A stretch of DNA of 51,396 nt from Sphaerisporangium perillae (GTDB lineage: Bacteria; Actinomycetota; Actinomycetes; Streptosporangiales; Streptosporangiaceae), in assembly GCF_023276435.1 (NCBI RefSeq), contig NZ_JALLPO010000054.1, forward strand, positions 1 through 51,396, written 5' to 3'. The translations under genes were made by a program, and so were the position numbers. This document shows, piece after piece, positions 1 to 6,816 of this stretch (positions are counted from its first letter, which is position 1; every line of letters begins with the position of its first letter). The notes beneath the pieces were generated by a model, which did no database searches, was not told the DNA's origin, and was given only the letters and a program-made list of their open reading frames with translations.

Positions 1-25
1 CCCGGGGGGTGGGGTGGGCGGGCAT
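1..25 (-). CDS. Start of next AICE gene, runs off left edge
   Basis: An ATG at 25-23 on the minus strand overlaps the stop codon of the small zinc-knuckle gene at 25-132 in a TGATG arrangement. The same stop/start coupling occurs at 918 and 4250 in this gene train. Only eight codons are visible, so no function can be given. By position it would be the next gene of the AICE operon. Confidence 0.4.
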
Positions 26-132
26 CAGGTGGTCACCCTTCCGGTGCCGTTGCAGCGGGGGCAGGGGCGGGTTTTGACCAGGCCGCGGCGCAGGCCGGTT
101 CCTCCGCACATGTCGCAGCGGTAGGTGGGCAT
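25..132 (-). CDS. Mini zinc-knuckle protein (35 aa)
   Basis: This 35-residue protein starts at the ATG at 132, preceded by an AAAGGAG ribosome binding site. It is almost entirely a pair of DnaJ-type zinc motifs, CDMCGGTG and CPRCNGTG, separated by about a dozen basic residues. DnaJ central domains bind zinc through CxxCxGxG pairs. Here one such pair forms a whole protein. It is the last visible of six similar genes. The role is unknown; a small adaptor or nucleic-acid-binding protein of the conjugative element is an inference. Confidence 0.7.
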   Translation of the reverse strand: MPTYRCDMCGGTGLRRGLVKTRPCPRCNGTGRVTT

Positions 133-256
133 ACTGGTGTCTCCTTTGCTTTGAAGGGCGAAGGGACGCCCCACGGGAGCGGCGGAAATCAGCTGCCAGG
201 CTTGAGCCGCCCCGTGGTGGCGTCGATGAAGGTGAGCCGAGGTTGTGAGGGCCGGG

Positions 257-367
257 TTAGTCGAGCCAGCCGCGGCCGTTGCAGACGGCGCAGGGGCGGC
301 GGGTGCGGTCGTAGGCCAGGGAGCCGTCTCCGCCGCACAGGTGGCACGGGCGGGTTGTGTTCGACAT
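257..367 (-). CDS. Mini zinc-knuckle protein (36 aa)
   Basis: This 36-residue protein starts at the ATG at 367, behind an AAAGGAG-type ribosome binding site. It contains CHLCGGDG near residue 8 and CAVCNGRG near residue 27, the same paired CxxCxGxG layout as its neighbours. The spacer between the pairs differs in sequence, so this is a diverged paralogue rather than a recent duplicate. Its role is unknown. Confidence 0.7.
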   Translation of the reverse strand: MSNTTRPCHLCGGDGSLAYDRTRRPCAVCNGRGWLD

Positions 368-458
368 CGGGGCAGTCTCCTTTCCAGGGCGATTGGGAGG
401 TCTCGCGGGGGCGGTGGCGGCTGGCAGGCGGTGAGCCGCCACGTGGTGGCGTCGCGGG

Positions 459-584
459 TTACGGGGTGTCGCCGGTGCCATTGCAGGTCGGGCAGGGCGT
501 CCAGTTGGTGGTGGGGTTCCACACGGTGCCGAGCCCGCGGCACAGCCCGCAGACCGAGCCCGCCGCGGTGTTAGTGGGGCACAT
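459..584 (-). CDS. Mini zinc-knuckle protein (41 aa)
   Basis: The protein has 41 residues, and its ATG at 584 is preceded by a strong GAAAGGAGG ribosome binding site. It contains CGLCRGLG near residue 12 and CPTCNGTG near residue 31. Its own strong ribosome binding site argues that it is a translated gene despite its size. It belongs to the run of six zinc-knuckle genes of this AICE. Confidence 0.7.
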   Translation of the reverse strand: MCPTNTAAGSVCGLCRGLGTVWNPTTNWTPCPTCNGTGDTP

Positions 585-622
585 TGGTGGTCCTCCTTTC
601 TGATGTCGTGGCGTTGTGGGGG

Positions 623-745
623 TCAGCGGAAGGTGTCGATGCCAGTGCCGTTGCACCAGGAGCAGCGGGCGTTGTCAGCGTCGATTCCGGTGCCGTGGCA
701 GTTGCTGCACATGTGCGTCCGGGTCGGGATGCGGGTGCGGTTCAC
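623..745 (-). CDS. Mini zinc-knuckle protein (40 aa), GTG start
   Basis: The reading frame starts at a GTG at 745 directly behind GAGAGGAGGTGA and encodes 40 residues. It carries CSNCHGTG near residue 13 and CSWCNGTG near residue 28 and ends in GIDTFR. The ending resembles the GIDTHC ending of the next gene upstream, so these two are probably close paralogues. Confidence 0.68.
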   Translation of the reverse strand: MNRTRIPTRTHMCSNCHGTGIDADNARCSWCNGTGIDTFR

Positions 746-789
746 CGTGGTTCACCTCCTCTCTGGCGATGGGAGGTCGGGACGGGTAA

Positions 790-918
790 TCAGCAGTGGG
801 TGTCGATGCCGGTGCCGTTGCAGTCGCGGCAGCAGGCGTGCTCGTGGTCGAGGCCGGTGCCCTGGCAGGTGGCACAGCGGTGCGCGGGGATGATGACGGC
901 GCGCTGGTAGTGGCTCAT
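790..918 (-). CDS. Mini zinc-knuckle protein (42 aa)
   Basis: The protein has 42 residues and starts at the ATG at 918. That start overlaps the stop of the upstream 53-residue gene in a TGATG junction, which implies coupled translation. The motifs are CATCQGTG near residue 15 and CRDCNGTG near residue 31. An extra CC pair precedes the second motif, so the metal site may differ from the other copies. Confidence 0.7.
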   Translation of the reverse strand: MSHYQRAVIIPAHRCATCQGTGLDHEHACCRDCNGTGIDTHC

Positions 919-1079
919 CAGGTGGTCCCGCAGCAGGTCAGGCACAGCGCGTAGGACTGGATGGTGCGGCGGCGAAGACGACGGCGCACCACCTGAGCGG
1001 TGAGCACCTGCCCGGTGCCCTGGCAGTCGGGGCAGGCGTCCGGGTCGTAGTCGGCGGGGGGCGGGTCGGGGAGGGACAT
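918..1079 (-). CDS. Zinc-knuckle protein (53 aa), first of the series
   Basis: The protein has 53 residues and starts at the ATG at 1079, behind GGAAGGAGGACC. It contains CPDCQGTG near residue 16, a strongly basic RRRLRRR patch near residue 32, and CLTCCGTT at the C-terminus. The second motif has lost its terminal glycine. The basic patch hints at nucleic-acid contact, which is inference only. Its stop codon overlaps the next start. Confidence 0.68.
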   Translation of the reverse strand: MSLPDPPPADYDPDACPDCQGTGQVLTAQVVRRRLRRRTIQSYALCLTCCGTT

Positions 1080-1099
1080 CAGGGGGTCCTCCTTCCGGG

Positions 1100-1255
1100 T
1101 CAGTTCAGGCCGGTGACGAAGCCGGCGATGTTGTCGGCAGCGCCCCCCAGGGCGTGCACGGCGTGGTTGACCAGTTCGGCCGCCGAGGCGGGGTGGGTCA
1201 GCAGGTAGAACAGGGCGAAGACCAGCAGGCAGCGGCCCAGCAGGCGGCGGATCAC
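1100..1255 (-). CDS. Short single-span membrane protein (51 aa)
   Basis: A GTG at 1255 opens a 51-residue frame. The start MIRRLLGR is followed by a hydrophobic stretch, LLVFALFYLLTH, and an Ala-rich junction that could be a signal anchor. The remainder is mildly amphipathic. Short hydrophobic proteins of this kind are common next to AICE transfer genes and may belong to the spread (Spd) set, but I recognise no named family. Confidence 0.5.
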   Translation of the reverse strand: MIRRLLGRCLLVFALFYLLTHPASAAELVNHAVHALGGAADNIAGFVTGLN

Positions 1256-1271
1256 CGAAGGTCGCCCCGTC

Positions 1272-1592
1272 TCAGGCGGTCACGGCGCCGTCGTAGCTGA
1301 CCAGCGCGTGCCAGTCCCGCAGGGTGTCATCCCAGACCGCCGCCGCGCGGTAGGTGATCGGCCCGAAGTCGCGGGTGGTCTCGTAGGTGGTGCCGTCGGT
1401 GGCCGGGGAGGCGATCAACTCGGCGATGCGGTCCACCGCGGCCCGCTTGTCGGAGTCGGTGCCGAAGGTGTTGACCTGGATGTCGGTGCCGTAGGCGGGG
1501 ATCGGCACCTTCGGGTTGGCGGCAAGGAAGTCGGCCAGACGGCGCAGGCCGGCGATGAACTCGGTACGGGCGGAGGGGTCGGTGGTCATCAT
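1272..1592 (-). CDS. Conserved AICE hypothetical protein (106 aa)
   Basis: A 106-residue soluble, acidic protein. The ATG at 1592 (or the next codon, 1589) follows AAAGGAC. The N-terminal half is helical (LRRLADFLAANP). The C-terminal half looks like a small alpha/beta fold with alternating hydrophobics. I recognise no catalytic motif and no named domain. It lies between the membrane-protein genes of the transfer operon and has the codon usage of that operon, so it is probably element backbone. Confidence 0.6.
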   Translation of the reverse strand: MMTTDPSARTEFIAGLRRLADFLAANPKVPIPAYGTDIQVNTFGTDSDKRAAVDRIAELIASPATDGTTYETTRDFGPITYRAAAVWDDTLRDWHALVSYDGAVTA

Positions 1593-1615
1593 CAGCAGGT
1601 CCTTTCAGGGGAGGG

Positions 1616-2317
1616 TCAGGCGGATTGCGATGCGAGGAGGCGCCGCAGCACCTCGGCGGCCAGATCGGGGGAGATGCGTAGCCGGCGCACCAGGTCATCA
1701 GCGGTGATCGCGGTGTCGTGCAGCCGGGCGTGTTCGCCGGCCAGGAACCGGGCGTCCTCCAGCAGCGCCGCGTCTACTGCCGGCAGGTCTGGCACCGTGG
1801 GGACGGGGTCGAGCTGGGCCGGTGCGGTATCGGCCGCCAGCGACGGCACATGCTGGCTGGCCGTGGTCACGGCGCCGGAGTCGGCGGTTTGTTCGGTGAC
1901 TAGTTCGGCGTCAACGACCGCGGGCGGGCCGGCGTGGTCACCGGCGCGGCGTTCGAGCATCGACATGGCGATCAGGAACGCCCCGGCAGGGGTGGCGGCC
2001 AGGATCCAGCCCCAGGGGTTGGGTTCGGCTTCGGCGAGGTTGGCGGCCAGGGTGAGCACGATGCCGCCGGTCAGCACCAGCGACGGCCAGGAGATCGGCC
2101 CCCGCCGAGTGCGACGGGTACGTTTGTCGCGCTGGATCTCCCGAGCGGCCATCACGCACATCAGGTCGATGCACACCGCGACCGCCCAGGACCGCCACGA
2201 GCTCTGACCGTGCTTGGCGGCCAAGTGGCTGATGTGGTCGAACGAGCCCACCGCGGCGATACCGGCGAGCACGAGCACCGGCCCGGAATCGGCCAGCAGC
2301 GAGCGCAGACGACGCAT
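1616..2317 (-). CDS. DUF2637 / SpdB-like membrane protein
   Basis: The ATG at 2317 is chosen because GAAAGGAC lies about ten bases upstream and the protein starts with basic residues before the first hydrophobic helix. About 233 residues. The N-terminal half has roughly four membrane segments and the stretch SFDHISHLAAKHGQ, typical of DUF2637 proteins of actinomycete plasmids and AICEs. The C-terminal third is cytosolic, Ala/Pro-rich, and ends in a helical segment that resembles a small helix-turn-helix. Proteins of this type are associated with spreading of the element between mycelial compartments. Its position beside the FtsK-type translocase fits that role. Confidence 0.72.
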   Translation of the reverse strand: MRRLRSLLADSGPVLVLAGIAAVGSFDHISHLAAKHGQSSWRSWAVAVCIDLMCVMAAREIQRDKRTRRTRRGPISWPSLVLTGGIVLTLAANLAEAEPNPWGWILAATPAGAFLIAMSMLERRAGDHAGPPAVVDAELVTEQTADSGAVTTASQHVPSLAADTAPAQLDPVPTVPDLPAVDAALLEDARFLAGEHARLHDTAITADDLVRRLRISPDLAAEVLRRLLASQSA

Positions 2318-2425
2318 GATCGACGTTCGTCCTTTCACGCAAGGGCAGCCCGTCTTTTCGGGCATGAGCTGGTAGGGAGGCGGCGTGATCAGGGCTCACG
2401 CCAGGCCCATTCAGCAGGGGAGCGG

Positions 2426-3601
2426 TTAGACCGGGAGGTCTTCCAGGTCCGGAGCGGTGAACTCCTCCATGTCGACCTCGTCCAGGTCGCCGGCCGCGGC
2501 AACGTTGCCGGTCAGCCGCGCCCACGACGGCGCCAGGTGCGCGTAGGTCGCTGCGGCGGCTTCGGCCTGTTCCTCGGTGACATGCACCGAACGCATCCGG
2601 TGCCAGCGCCCCTCAGAGCCGATCACCACGGCGGTGCCGGGCATGGCCGGGGAGATCTGCCGGGCAGCGACCAGCGCGCCGGGGTCCATGTCACCGAGCG
2701 CCATCTTGGCGGTTTCCTCGTCGTTGACCATGTGGCAGATCCGCCCCGTCAGCTGAGCGCGCAGTGCGGTCACCCCAGGGCCGAGGTCGGAGCCGACCCG
2801 CTGCCCGCACACCTTGAGGTAGATGCCGAACGCCCGGCCGAGCTGAGCGATCCGCAGCAGCCGGGTGGCGACCGCCGAGACCTCCTCTTGCTCCTTCTTC
2901 TTGTCCGCCATCAAAAACAGCTCGGCTACCTCGTCCACCAGCACCACGATCGGCACCGGCCTCTCGGACTCCGGCAGCCGCGAGTGCCAGATGTTCTTCA
3001 CCCGATGCGCCCGGCACAACGCCATCCGCGCCATGATGATGCCGATCAGCTCGGCCAGCAGCTCAGCGCACTCGGCCCGCTCGGTCGCCAGCGCGGACAT
3101 GCGCGCCTCATACGGGGTGAACTCCACCCCGCCCTTGAGGTCGAACCCCACCAAAGCGACCGGCTGCGGGGCGAGCCCCACGATCAGCGCGTTGGCCAGG
3201 TTGGACTTACCCGACTGCGTCGCACCCACGTTCAGCCAGTGCGGCACCGCGCGGAAGTCGATGACGAACGGCGCCCCGGTGTCCAGCAGCCCGACCCGCA
3301 CCCGCAGCAGCCCATCCGACAGCACCGGCAACGTGACATGCTCCAGCGGATCCACCAGCGTCGCCAACAGGACGACTTTGCCCGGCTTCCACGAGGCCAG
3401 CCGCACCGCGTGGACCTTCCAGGCGTGCGCCAGCTTGTCCAGCACCCGCGTGTAGTCCTCCGGGGTCTGCCCGTCGTGCAACCTGACCGAGACGCGGAAA
3501 CCGAGCCGGGTCGGGCGGATCAACCCCAGCCGCGGCGAGCGTTCCACCTCCACGCGGCGGATCGTGCGACGCTGCTTGACCATCATGGTCTTCACCGGCA
3601 C
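2426..3601 (-). CDS. FtsK/SpoIIIE-type DNA translocase (TraB-like)
   Basis: A 391-residue FtsK/SpoIIIE ATPase without an obvious transmembrane N-terminus. Walker A is GATQSGKSN at residues 126-134. Walker B is VVLVDEVAEL near residues 218-227. Downstream segments (LGRAFGIYLKVCGQRVGS, GRICHMVNDEETA) match the sensor and arginine-finger regions of FtsK proteins. In AICEs and Streptomyces plasmids such proteins are the single main transfer factor and pump double-stranded DNA into the recipient. The start at 3601 overlaps the upstream small gene by ten bases; an internal ATG five codons in is an alternative. This is the main evidence that the left arm is conjugative. Confidence 0.85.
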   Translation of the reverse strand: MPVKTMMVKQRRTIRRVEVERSPRLGLIRPTRLGFRVSVRLHDGQTPEDYTRVLDKLAHAWKVHAVRLASWKPGKVVLLATLVDPLEHVTLPVLSDGLLRVRVGLLDTGAPFVIDFRAVPHWLNVGATQSGKSNLANALIVGLAPQPVALVGFDLKGGVEFTPYEARMSALATERAECAELLAELIGIIMARMALCRAHRVKNIWHSRLPESERPVPIVVLVDEVAELFLMADKKKEQEEVSAVATRLLRIAQLGRAFGIYLKVCGQRVGSDLGPGVTALRAQLTGRICHMVNDEETAKMALGDMDPGALVAARQISPAMPGTAVVIGSEGRWHRMRSVHVTEEQAEAAAATYAHLAPSWARLTGNVAAAGDLDEVDMEEFTAPDLEDLPV

Positions 3602-3744
3602 GCCTCCTTCGCATACAGGACCGCCGCGGTGACGCTCTCGGCGTCGTGATCGGCGAGCCAGGCCAGCGCGCAGTCAGCCTGTTGCGGTGACAGCCCGGCA
3701 AGCTCCTTGTTGATCTGGTCCCAGGACCACGAAGGGGATGCCAT
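3592..3744 (-). CDS. Small AICE protein (50 aa)
   Basis: A 50-residue protein starting at the ATG at 3744. It is mostly helical, with WDQINKELAGLSPQQADCAL followed by an Asp/Ala-rich segment. Its end overlaps the start of the FtsK-type gene by ten bases, which implies translational coupling. I recognise no family. The tight overlap and shared codon usage are the reasons for calling it. Confidence 0.55.
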   Translation of the reverse strand: MASPSWSWDQINKELAGLSPQQADCALAWLADHDAESVTAAVLYAKEACR

Positions 3745-3746
3745 GG

Positions 3747-3974
3747 TCAGCGCCCCATTCCGGGGAAACCGGGGAGCGTCCAGCGCCACCGCCGGCGACG
3801 CCGAGCCAGACCGCAGCCCGAGGACACCGCCCGCCAGGTGCCGTACACCGCGAGCGCCTTGAGCGGGAAGCCCAGCACCAACCAGAACGACACCGTGTGC
3901 AACCGACGCCATACCTTGAGAGCGACGACCGCCGCGACGACGATCAGCCCGGCGTGAATCAGGAAGTCGGTCAT
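3747..3974 (-). CDS. Small membrane protein (75 aa)
   Basis: 75 residues with an N-terminal hydrophobic helix (AGLIVVAAVVALKVW) and a second one (FWLVLGFPLKALAVYG). The C-terminal tail is very basic and ends in RRRRWRWTLPGFPGMGR, which would face the cytoplasm by the positive-inside rule. It ends two bases before the 50-residue gene starts. A role as a spread or mating-pore accessory protein is inferred from context only. Confidence 0.55.
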   Translation of the reverse strand: MTDFLIHAGLIVVAAVVALKVWRRLHTVSFWLVLGFPLKALAVYGTWRAVSSGCGLARRRRRWRWTLPGFPGMGR

Positions 3975-4064
3975 ACTGGATTCCTCCTTTCCTTCTCTTT
4001 GCAGGTGGGATTGGGGCCCCGGAGCGGCGAAGCCGCCAAGCAGGCCGCTCCGGGGATCGAACGA

Positions 4065-4250
4065 TCAGAACAGCGGGTCCATCGCAGGCGCCGACTCTGG
4101 CGGGCGACGAAGCCCCCGAAACGGGCGCACCACCTGGTGCCCGTCCGCGCGACGGATCAGGACGTTCCGCGGGCCACCACCCGGCCCCCACTGGATCAGG
4201 ACCGTCACTGGCTCACCCCGTTCCAGATAGGTACGGCCGACGATGCCCAT
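4065..4250 (-). CDS. Conserved AICE hypothetical protein (61 aa)
   Basis: The ATG at 4250 is chosen because it overlaps the stop of the upstream gene in a TGATG junction, although the frame stays open further upstream. The 61 residues begin MGIVGRTYLERGEPVTVL and form alternating strands (VLIQWGPGGGPRNVLIRR), which suggests a small beta-barrel. Short proteins with this start are, to my recollection, common in actinomycete integrative elements, but no function is known to me. Confidence 0.6.
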   Translation of the reverse strand: MGIVGRTYLERGEPVTVLIQWGPGGGPRNVLIRRADGHQVVRPFRGLRRPPESAPAMDPLF

Positions 4251-4582
4251 CAGGCCGAGACGTTCTCGGCTGCCGGGCGGATCGCCTCCGCGCGGAACCC
4301 CAGCCCCGAGCGGCCGTTCATCGTCCAGTAGAAGGCGCACAGCCCCACCGGACGAACCTTCACCCCCTCCGGGATGTCCGGGAACGTCGCCGAGGGGAAC
4401 GTGACCGAGATGACCGGGTTACGCCGGTCGTCGTTCGGCTTGGGCAGCAGCGCGATCGTGTACAGATCCACGCCCTCGACATTCTTCTTCACCTCACCCG
4501 TAGCGCGGTCAGCCAGTTTCGGCTCCGGCTCACCGGTCACCGTGAACGACAGACCCGACAGATCCACCGGGATGTTGCGCAT
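4250..4582 (-). CDS. Conserved AICE hypothetical protein (110 aa), first gene of transfer operon
   Basis: 110 residues, ATG at 4582 with GAAGGAGG upstream. The sequence alternates strands and polar turns, such as LSGLSFTVTGEPEPKLADR and PVISVTFPSATFPDIPEG, and looks like a single beta-rich domain, possibly an OB-like fold. That fold guess is inference. It is the first gene of the leftward operon and lies directly beside the operator repeats shared with the divergent GntR gene, so it should be repressed by that regulator. Confidence 0.6.
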   Translation of the reverse strand: MRNIPVDLSGLSFTVTGEPEPKLADRATGEVKKNVEGVDLYTIALLPKPNDDRRNPVISVTFPSATFPDIPEGVKVRPVGLCAFYWTMNGRSGLGFRAEAIRPAAENVSA

Positions 4583-4601
4583 GATTCCTCCTTCTGAGAT
4601 G

Positions 4602-4713
4602 TGTCATAAGTTCGACTGCCCTGGCAGCTTAACACATATGTCATAAGTAGCAAGGCGTACGGCGAAATCAGCGGGTGGGAGCCACGCGGTAGCATCTGAG
4701 ACAAGTCATAAGT
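4602..4713. promoter_or_regulatory. Three GTCATAAGT direct repeats, probable GntR operators
   Basis: The divergent intergenic region holds TGTCATAAGT at 4602-4611 and 4639-4648 and AGTCATAAGT at 4704-4713, all in the same orientation. The middle copy also has an inverted CTTA ahead of it, giving CTTAacacatatgtcaTAAG. Repeats in this place are typical operators for the GntR repressor of pSAM2-like elements. The distal copy sits close to the GntR start (autoregulation). The other two lie ahead of the transfer operon. Confidence 0.65.
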
Positions 4714-4731
4714 CGAGGCAGGGGCCGTGAT

Positions 4732-5481
4732 GTGAACGTGGAGACCCCGCGAGCCCGTTACCGCCAGGTGGCGGACGAGCTGCGCAACGCCATCAAGCGA
4801 GGGGACTACCCGCAGGGTGAAGCCCTCCCAAGCCAGCCTGAGCTTGCCAAGAGGTATGGACTCAACCAGACCTCGATCAATCGTGCGATCGCTCTACTGC
4901 GCGCCGAGGGCTTGGTCCGGGTCGAGCACGGACGGGGTGCGTTCGTACAGGAGGTGCCTACCGTCAAGCGCGTACGCCGGATACCCCGCGGCGACGCCAA
5001 CGGCAGCAGCTTCGCCGAGGAGATGCGCAAGGCCGGCCTCGAACCTCGATCGCCACTCGTAGAGCTGAAGACGGTTCCGGCCCCGCCCGTAGTCGCGGAA
5101 CGACTCGCGATCCCCGAAGATGACCCAGTCGTGATGAGGAAGCGACACATGTTCGTGGGAGATCGCCCCGTCCAGCTCGCGACGTCGTACATGCCGCTCA
5201 CTGTCGCCGGCGACGAGAGCATCGCGTTGCCCGACACCGGGCCAACGGGCCTTTACCGCCGGCTCGCCGAGCGTGGGCACCGGATCACACGCTTTGTCGA
5301 AGAGATCGAGGCACGTCACCCCACCCCCGAAGAGGCGGAGTTCCTCAACCTCACCGAAGCTCAGCAGATCCTCGAAGTGACCCGCATCGCGTACACCGCC
5401 GAGGACACACCCGCAGAGACGGTCATCAATGTCTTTCCGAGCCAACAGTGGCGCCTGTCCTACGAATGGACGGCGGGATAG
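4732..5481 (+). CDS. GntR/HutC-family transcriptional regulator (KorSA-like)
   Basis: 249 residues with an N-terminal GntR winged helix (YRQVADELRNAIKRGDYPQG, then LPSQPELAKRYGLNQTSINR) at about residues 8-75 and a C-terminal UTRA/chorismate-lyase-like ligand domain. The GTG at 4732 is the most upstream sensible start. It is divergent from the transfer genes across the GTCATAAGT repeats. In pSAM2 the GntR protein KorSA keeps transfer and replication silent, and this gene is placed the same way. The ligand is unknown. Confidence 0.82.
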   Translation: MNVETPRARYRQVADELRNAIKRGDYPQGEALPSQPELAKRYGLNQTSINRAIALLRAEGLVRVEHGRGAFVQEVPTVKRVRRIPRGDANGSSFAEEMRKAGLEPRSPLVELKTVPAPPVVAERLAIPEDDPVVMRKRHMFVGDRPVQLATSYMPLTVAGDESIALPDTGPTGLYRRLAERGHRITRFVEEIEARHPTPEEAEFLNLTEAQQILEVTRIAYTAEDTPAETVINVFPSQQWRLSYEWTAG

Positions 5482-5490
5482 GAGATCCAC

Positions 5491-5916
5491 ATGGCCGATC
5501 TTCCACGGCACTCCGTCAGTGTCACTGCCGTCGTCTTCCACCCAGATGGGCGCGTGCTCGCTATTCAGCGAGAGGACGACGGGCGATGGGTACCACCAGG
5601 CGGCATTGTCGAGCTGGACGAGACGCCGGACCATGCCGTGGTCCGAGAAGTGCTCGAAGAGACAGGCGTCCAGGTCAAGCCAGACGTCCTGACGGGCGTC
5701 TACAAGAACATGAACCTTGGCGTCGTCTCACTCACCTTCCGATGCCACCCCATCAGCGGTAACCCGAAACCCAGCGAAGAAGCCCTGGAATCCGCATGGC
5801 TCACGCTCGATGAAGTGGAACAGCGGATGCCCGAAGCCCGCGCGATCCGCGTTTTTGACGCTCTCCGCCACGACGGCCCGTTCGTACGTGTCCACGACGG
5901 GACGCGATTGCTGTAG
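5491..5916 (+). CDS. Nudix hydrolase (Pif-like position)
   Basis: 141 residues with a complete Nudix box, G-x5-E-x7-REUxEExGU, from Gly38 to Val60 (Glu44, Arg52-Glu53, Glu56-Glu57). The ATG at 5491 follows AGGAG in an operon with the GntR gene nine bases upstream. Nudix enzymes cleave nucleoside diphosphates linked to another group. In pSAM2 the Nudix protein Pif sits beside korSA and blocks redundant transfer between cells already carrying the element. The same role is likely here, but the substrate cannot be read from sequence. Confidence 0.8.
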   Translation: MADLPRHSVSVTAVVFHPDGRVLAIQREDDGRWVPPGGIVELDETPDHAVVREVLEETGVQVKPDVLTGVYKNMNLGVVSLTFRCHPISGNPKPSEEALESAWLTLDEVEQRMPEARAIRVFDALRHDGPFVRVHDGTRLL

Positions 5917-6585
5917 TCGGTTTGGCACCCGAGGCCCAACCTGTTACCAGTTTCCGTACGTCTTCAAGCCGCCGCTCTCGCGGCAGTGGCGCCGCCTCAG
6001 GCCAGGGAACGTGGTGAAGAGGTAGAGAGATGAGAGGGGGAGGGGCTCTTGCGGACGCTGAGCGAGGAAGCAGGAGGTTCGCAGGAGGGAACCCCGCCGA
6101 GAAGGGGATGAGGGTACGGCGAGGGGTTGAGCCGGCGGTGAGGTGTCGATCCCGGGACACCAGGGGTCGAGGAGGGTTGTGGGCACAGCGCAGCCCTTGA
6201 TGCCATTCACGGCCTACATGTCCAAAGACCTGCCCAGAACTCCATTGAGGGTTCGGGGGCCGCGCTCGCCCGCTGGCGGCTGCGGCTCTTCGGCCGGTCC
6301 GCCCGCGGTCGGCGCGCCCCCGCGCCGCAAGCGACGCGGTGGTGATGGCGGCTGCCGATTTGCTTGGTGCCGATGGGGTTCTCTCCAGGAGGTGAAGGGA
6401 GGGACAAGGCACCAGAGCTGAGCCGGAGCCGGACATCACGACTCGGAGAGCACGGCAGACGCCGAAGCGAAGGAGAAGATGGAGGGGGAAGGGGAGGGAG
6501 GAACGAGCATGGGGCTCCGCCCCAAACCCCGGCCCTCCTCAGAGATGGGGGAGGTCGTGCAAATGGTGCGGGTTGTGGGGTGGTC

Positions 6586-6763
6586 CATCTCCTCGTCGGT
6601 CACCACCAGGGATGCCAGACCGTCCGCCCAGGGTCAAGCCGTCCTGTGACCGCAGGACAACCAGCGCGCGAGGAACGGCGACCGGGACACATGGAACACG
6701 CGAAGGACGACTTGACCCCGGGCAGCCGGCCCGGCATGGCTACGCCTGCCCGACGAGGAGATG
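6586..6763. repeat. Foldback: 14-bp perfect inverted arms within longer imperfect arms
   Basis: CATCTCCTCGTCGG at 6586-6599 is the exact reverse complement of CCGACGAGGAGATG at 6750-6763. Weaker complementarity extends outward to about 38 bases in total. The arms enclose about 150 bases without a gene. This could be a small non-autonomous element or a structured RNA. Confidence 0.5.
6692..6763 (+). repeat. 72-bp direct repeat, copy A
   Basis: This stretch, from TGGAACACGCGAAGGACG to GACGAGGAGATG, recurs at 13737-13808 in the same orientation and length. Seven bases differ by my hand alignment. It does not match a gene I know. Both copies lie about 50-100 bases beyond the 3' end of a leftward gene. 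Confidence 0.75.
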
Positions 6764-6816
6764 ACCCTCCTCACCTGCAGCTAAGTAAAGCTGTAGGCGC
6801 GGGTAGGCGACATGAG

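Larger units (their letters stand above)
5917..6816. other. Non-coding AICE flank with purine-rich tracts and hairpins
   Basis: I see no convincing gene in these 900 bases. The segment at about 6240-6360 is dense in short GC palindromes (for example around ctcttcggccggtcc). It is followed by long purine-rich runs to 6510 and a GGGGCtccGCCCC hairpin at 6511-6523. This kind of structured, gene-free DNA beside the GntR/Nudix pair could hold a cis-acting transfer locus or the right end of the element. That is inference. The last 230 bases contain the foldback and repeat listed separately. Confidence 0.4.

Noticed and set aside
1934..3649. 571-codon rightward frame opposite the SpdB-like and FtsK-type genes
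   Set aside because: It has Arg/His/Gln-rich shadow composition, and the leftward frames carry the Walker motifs and membrane helices.
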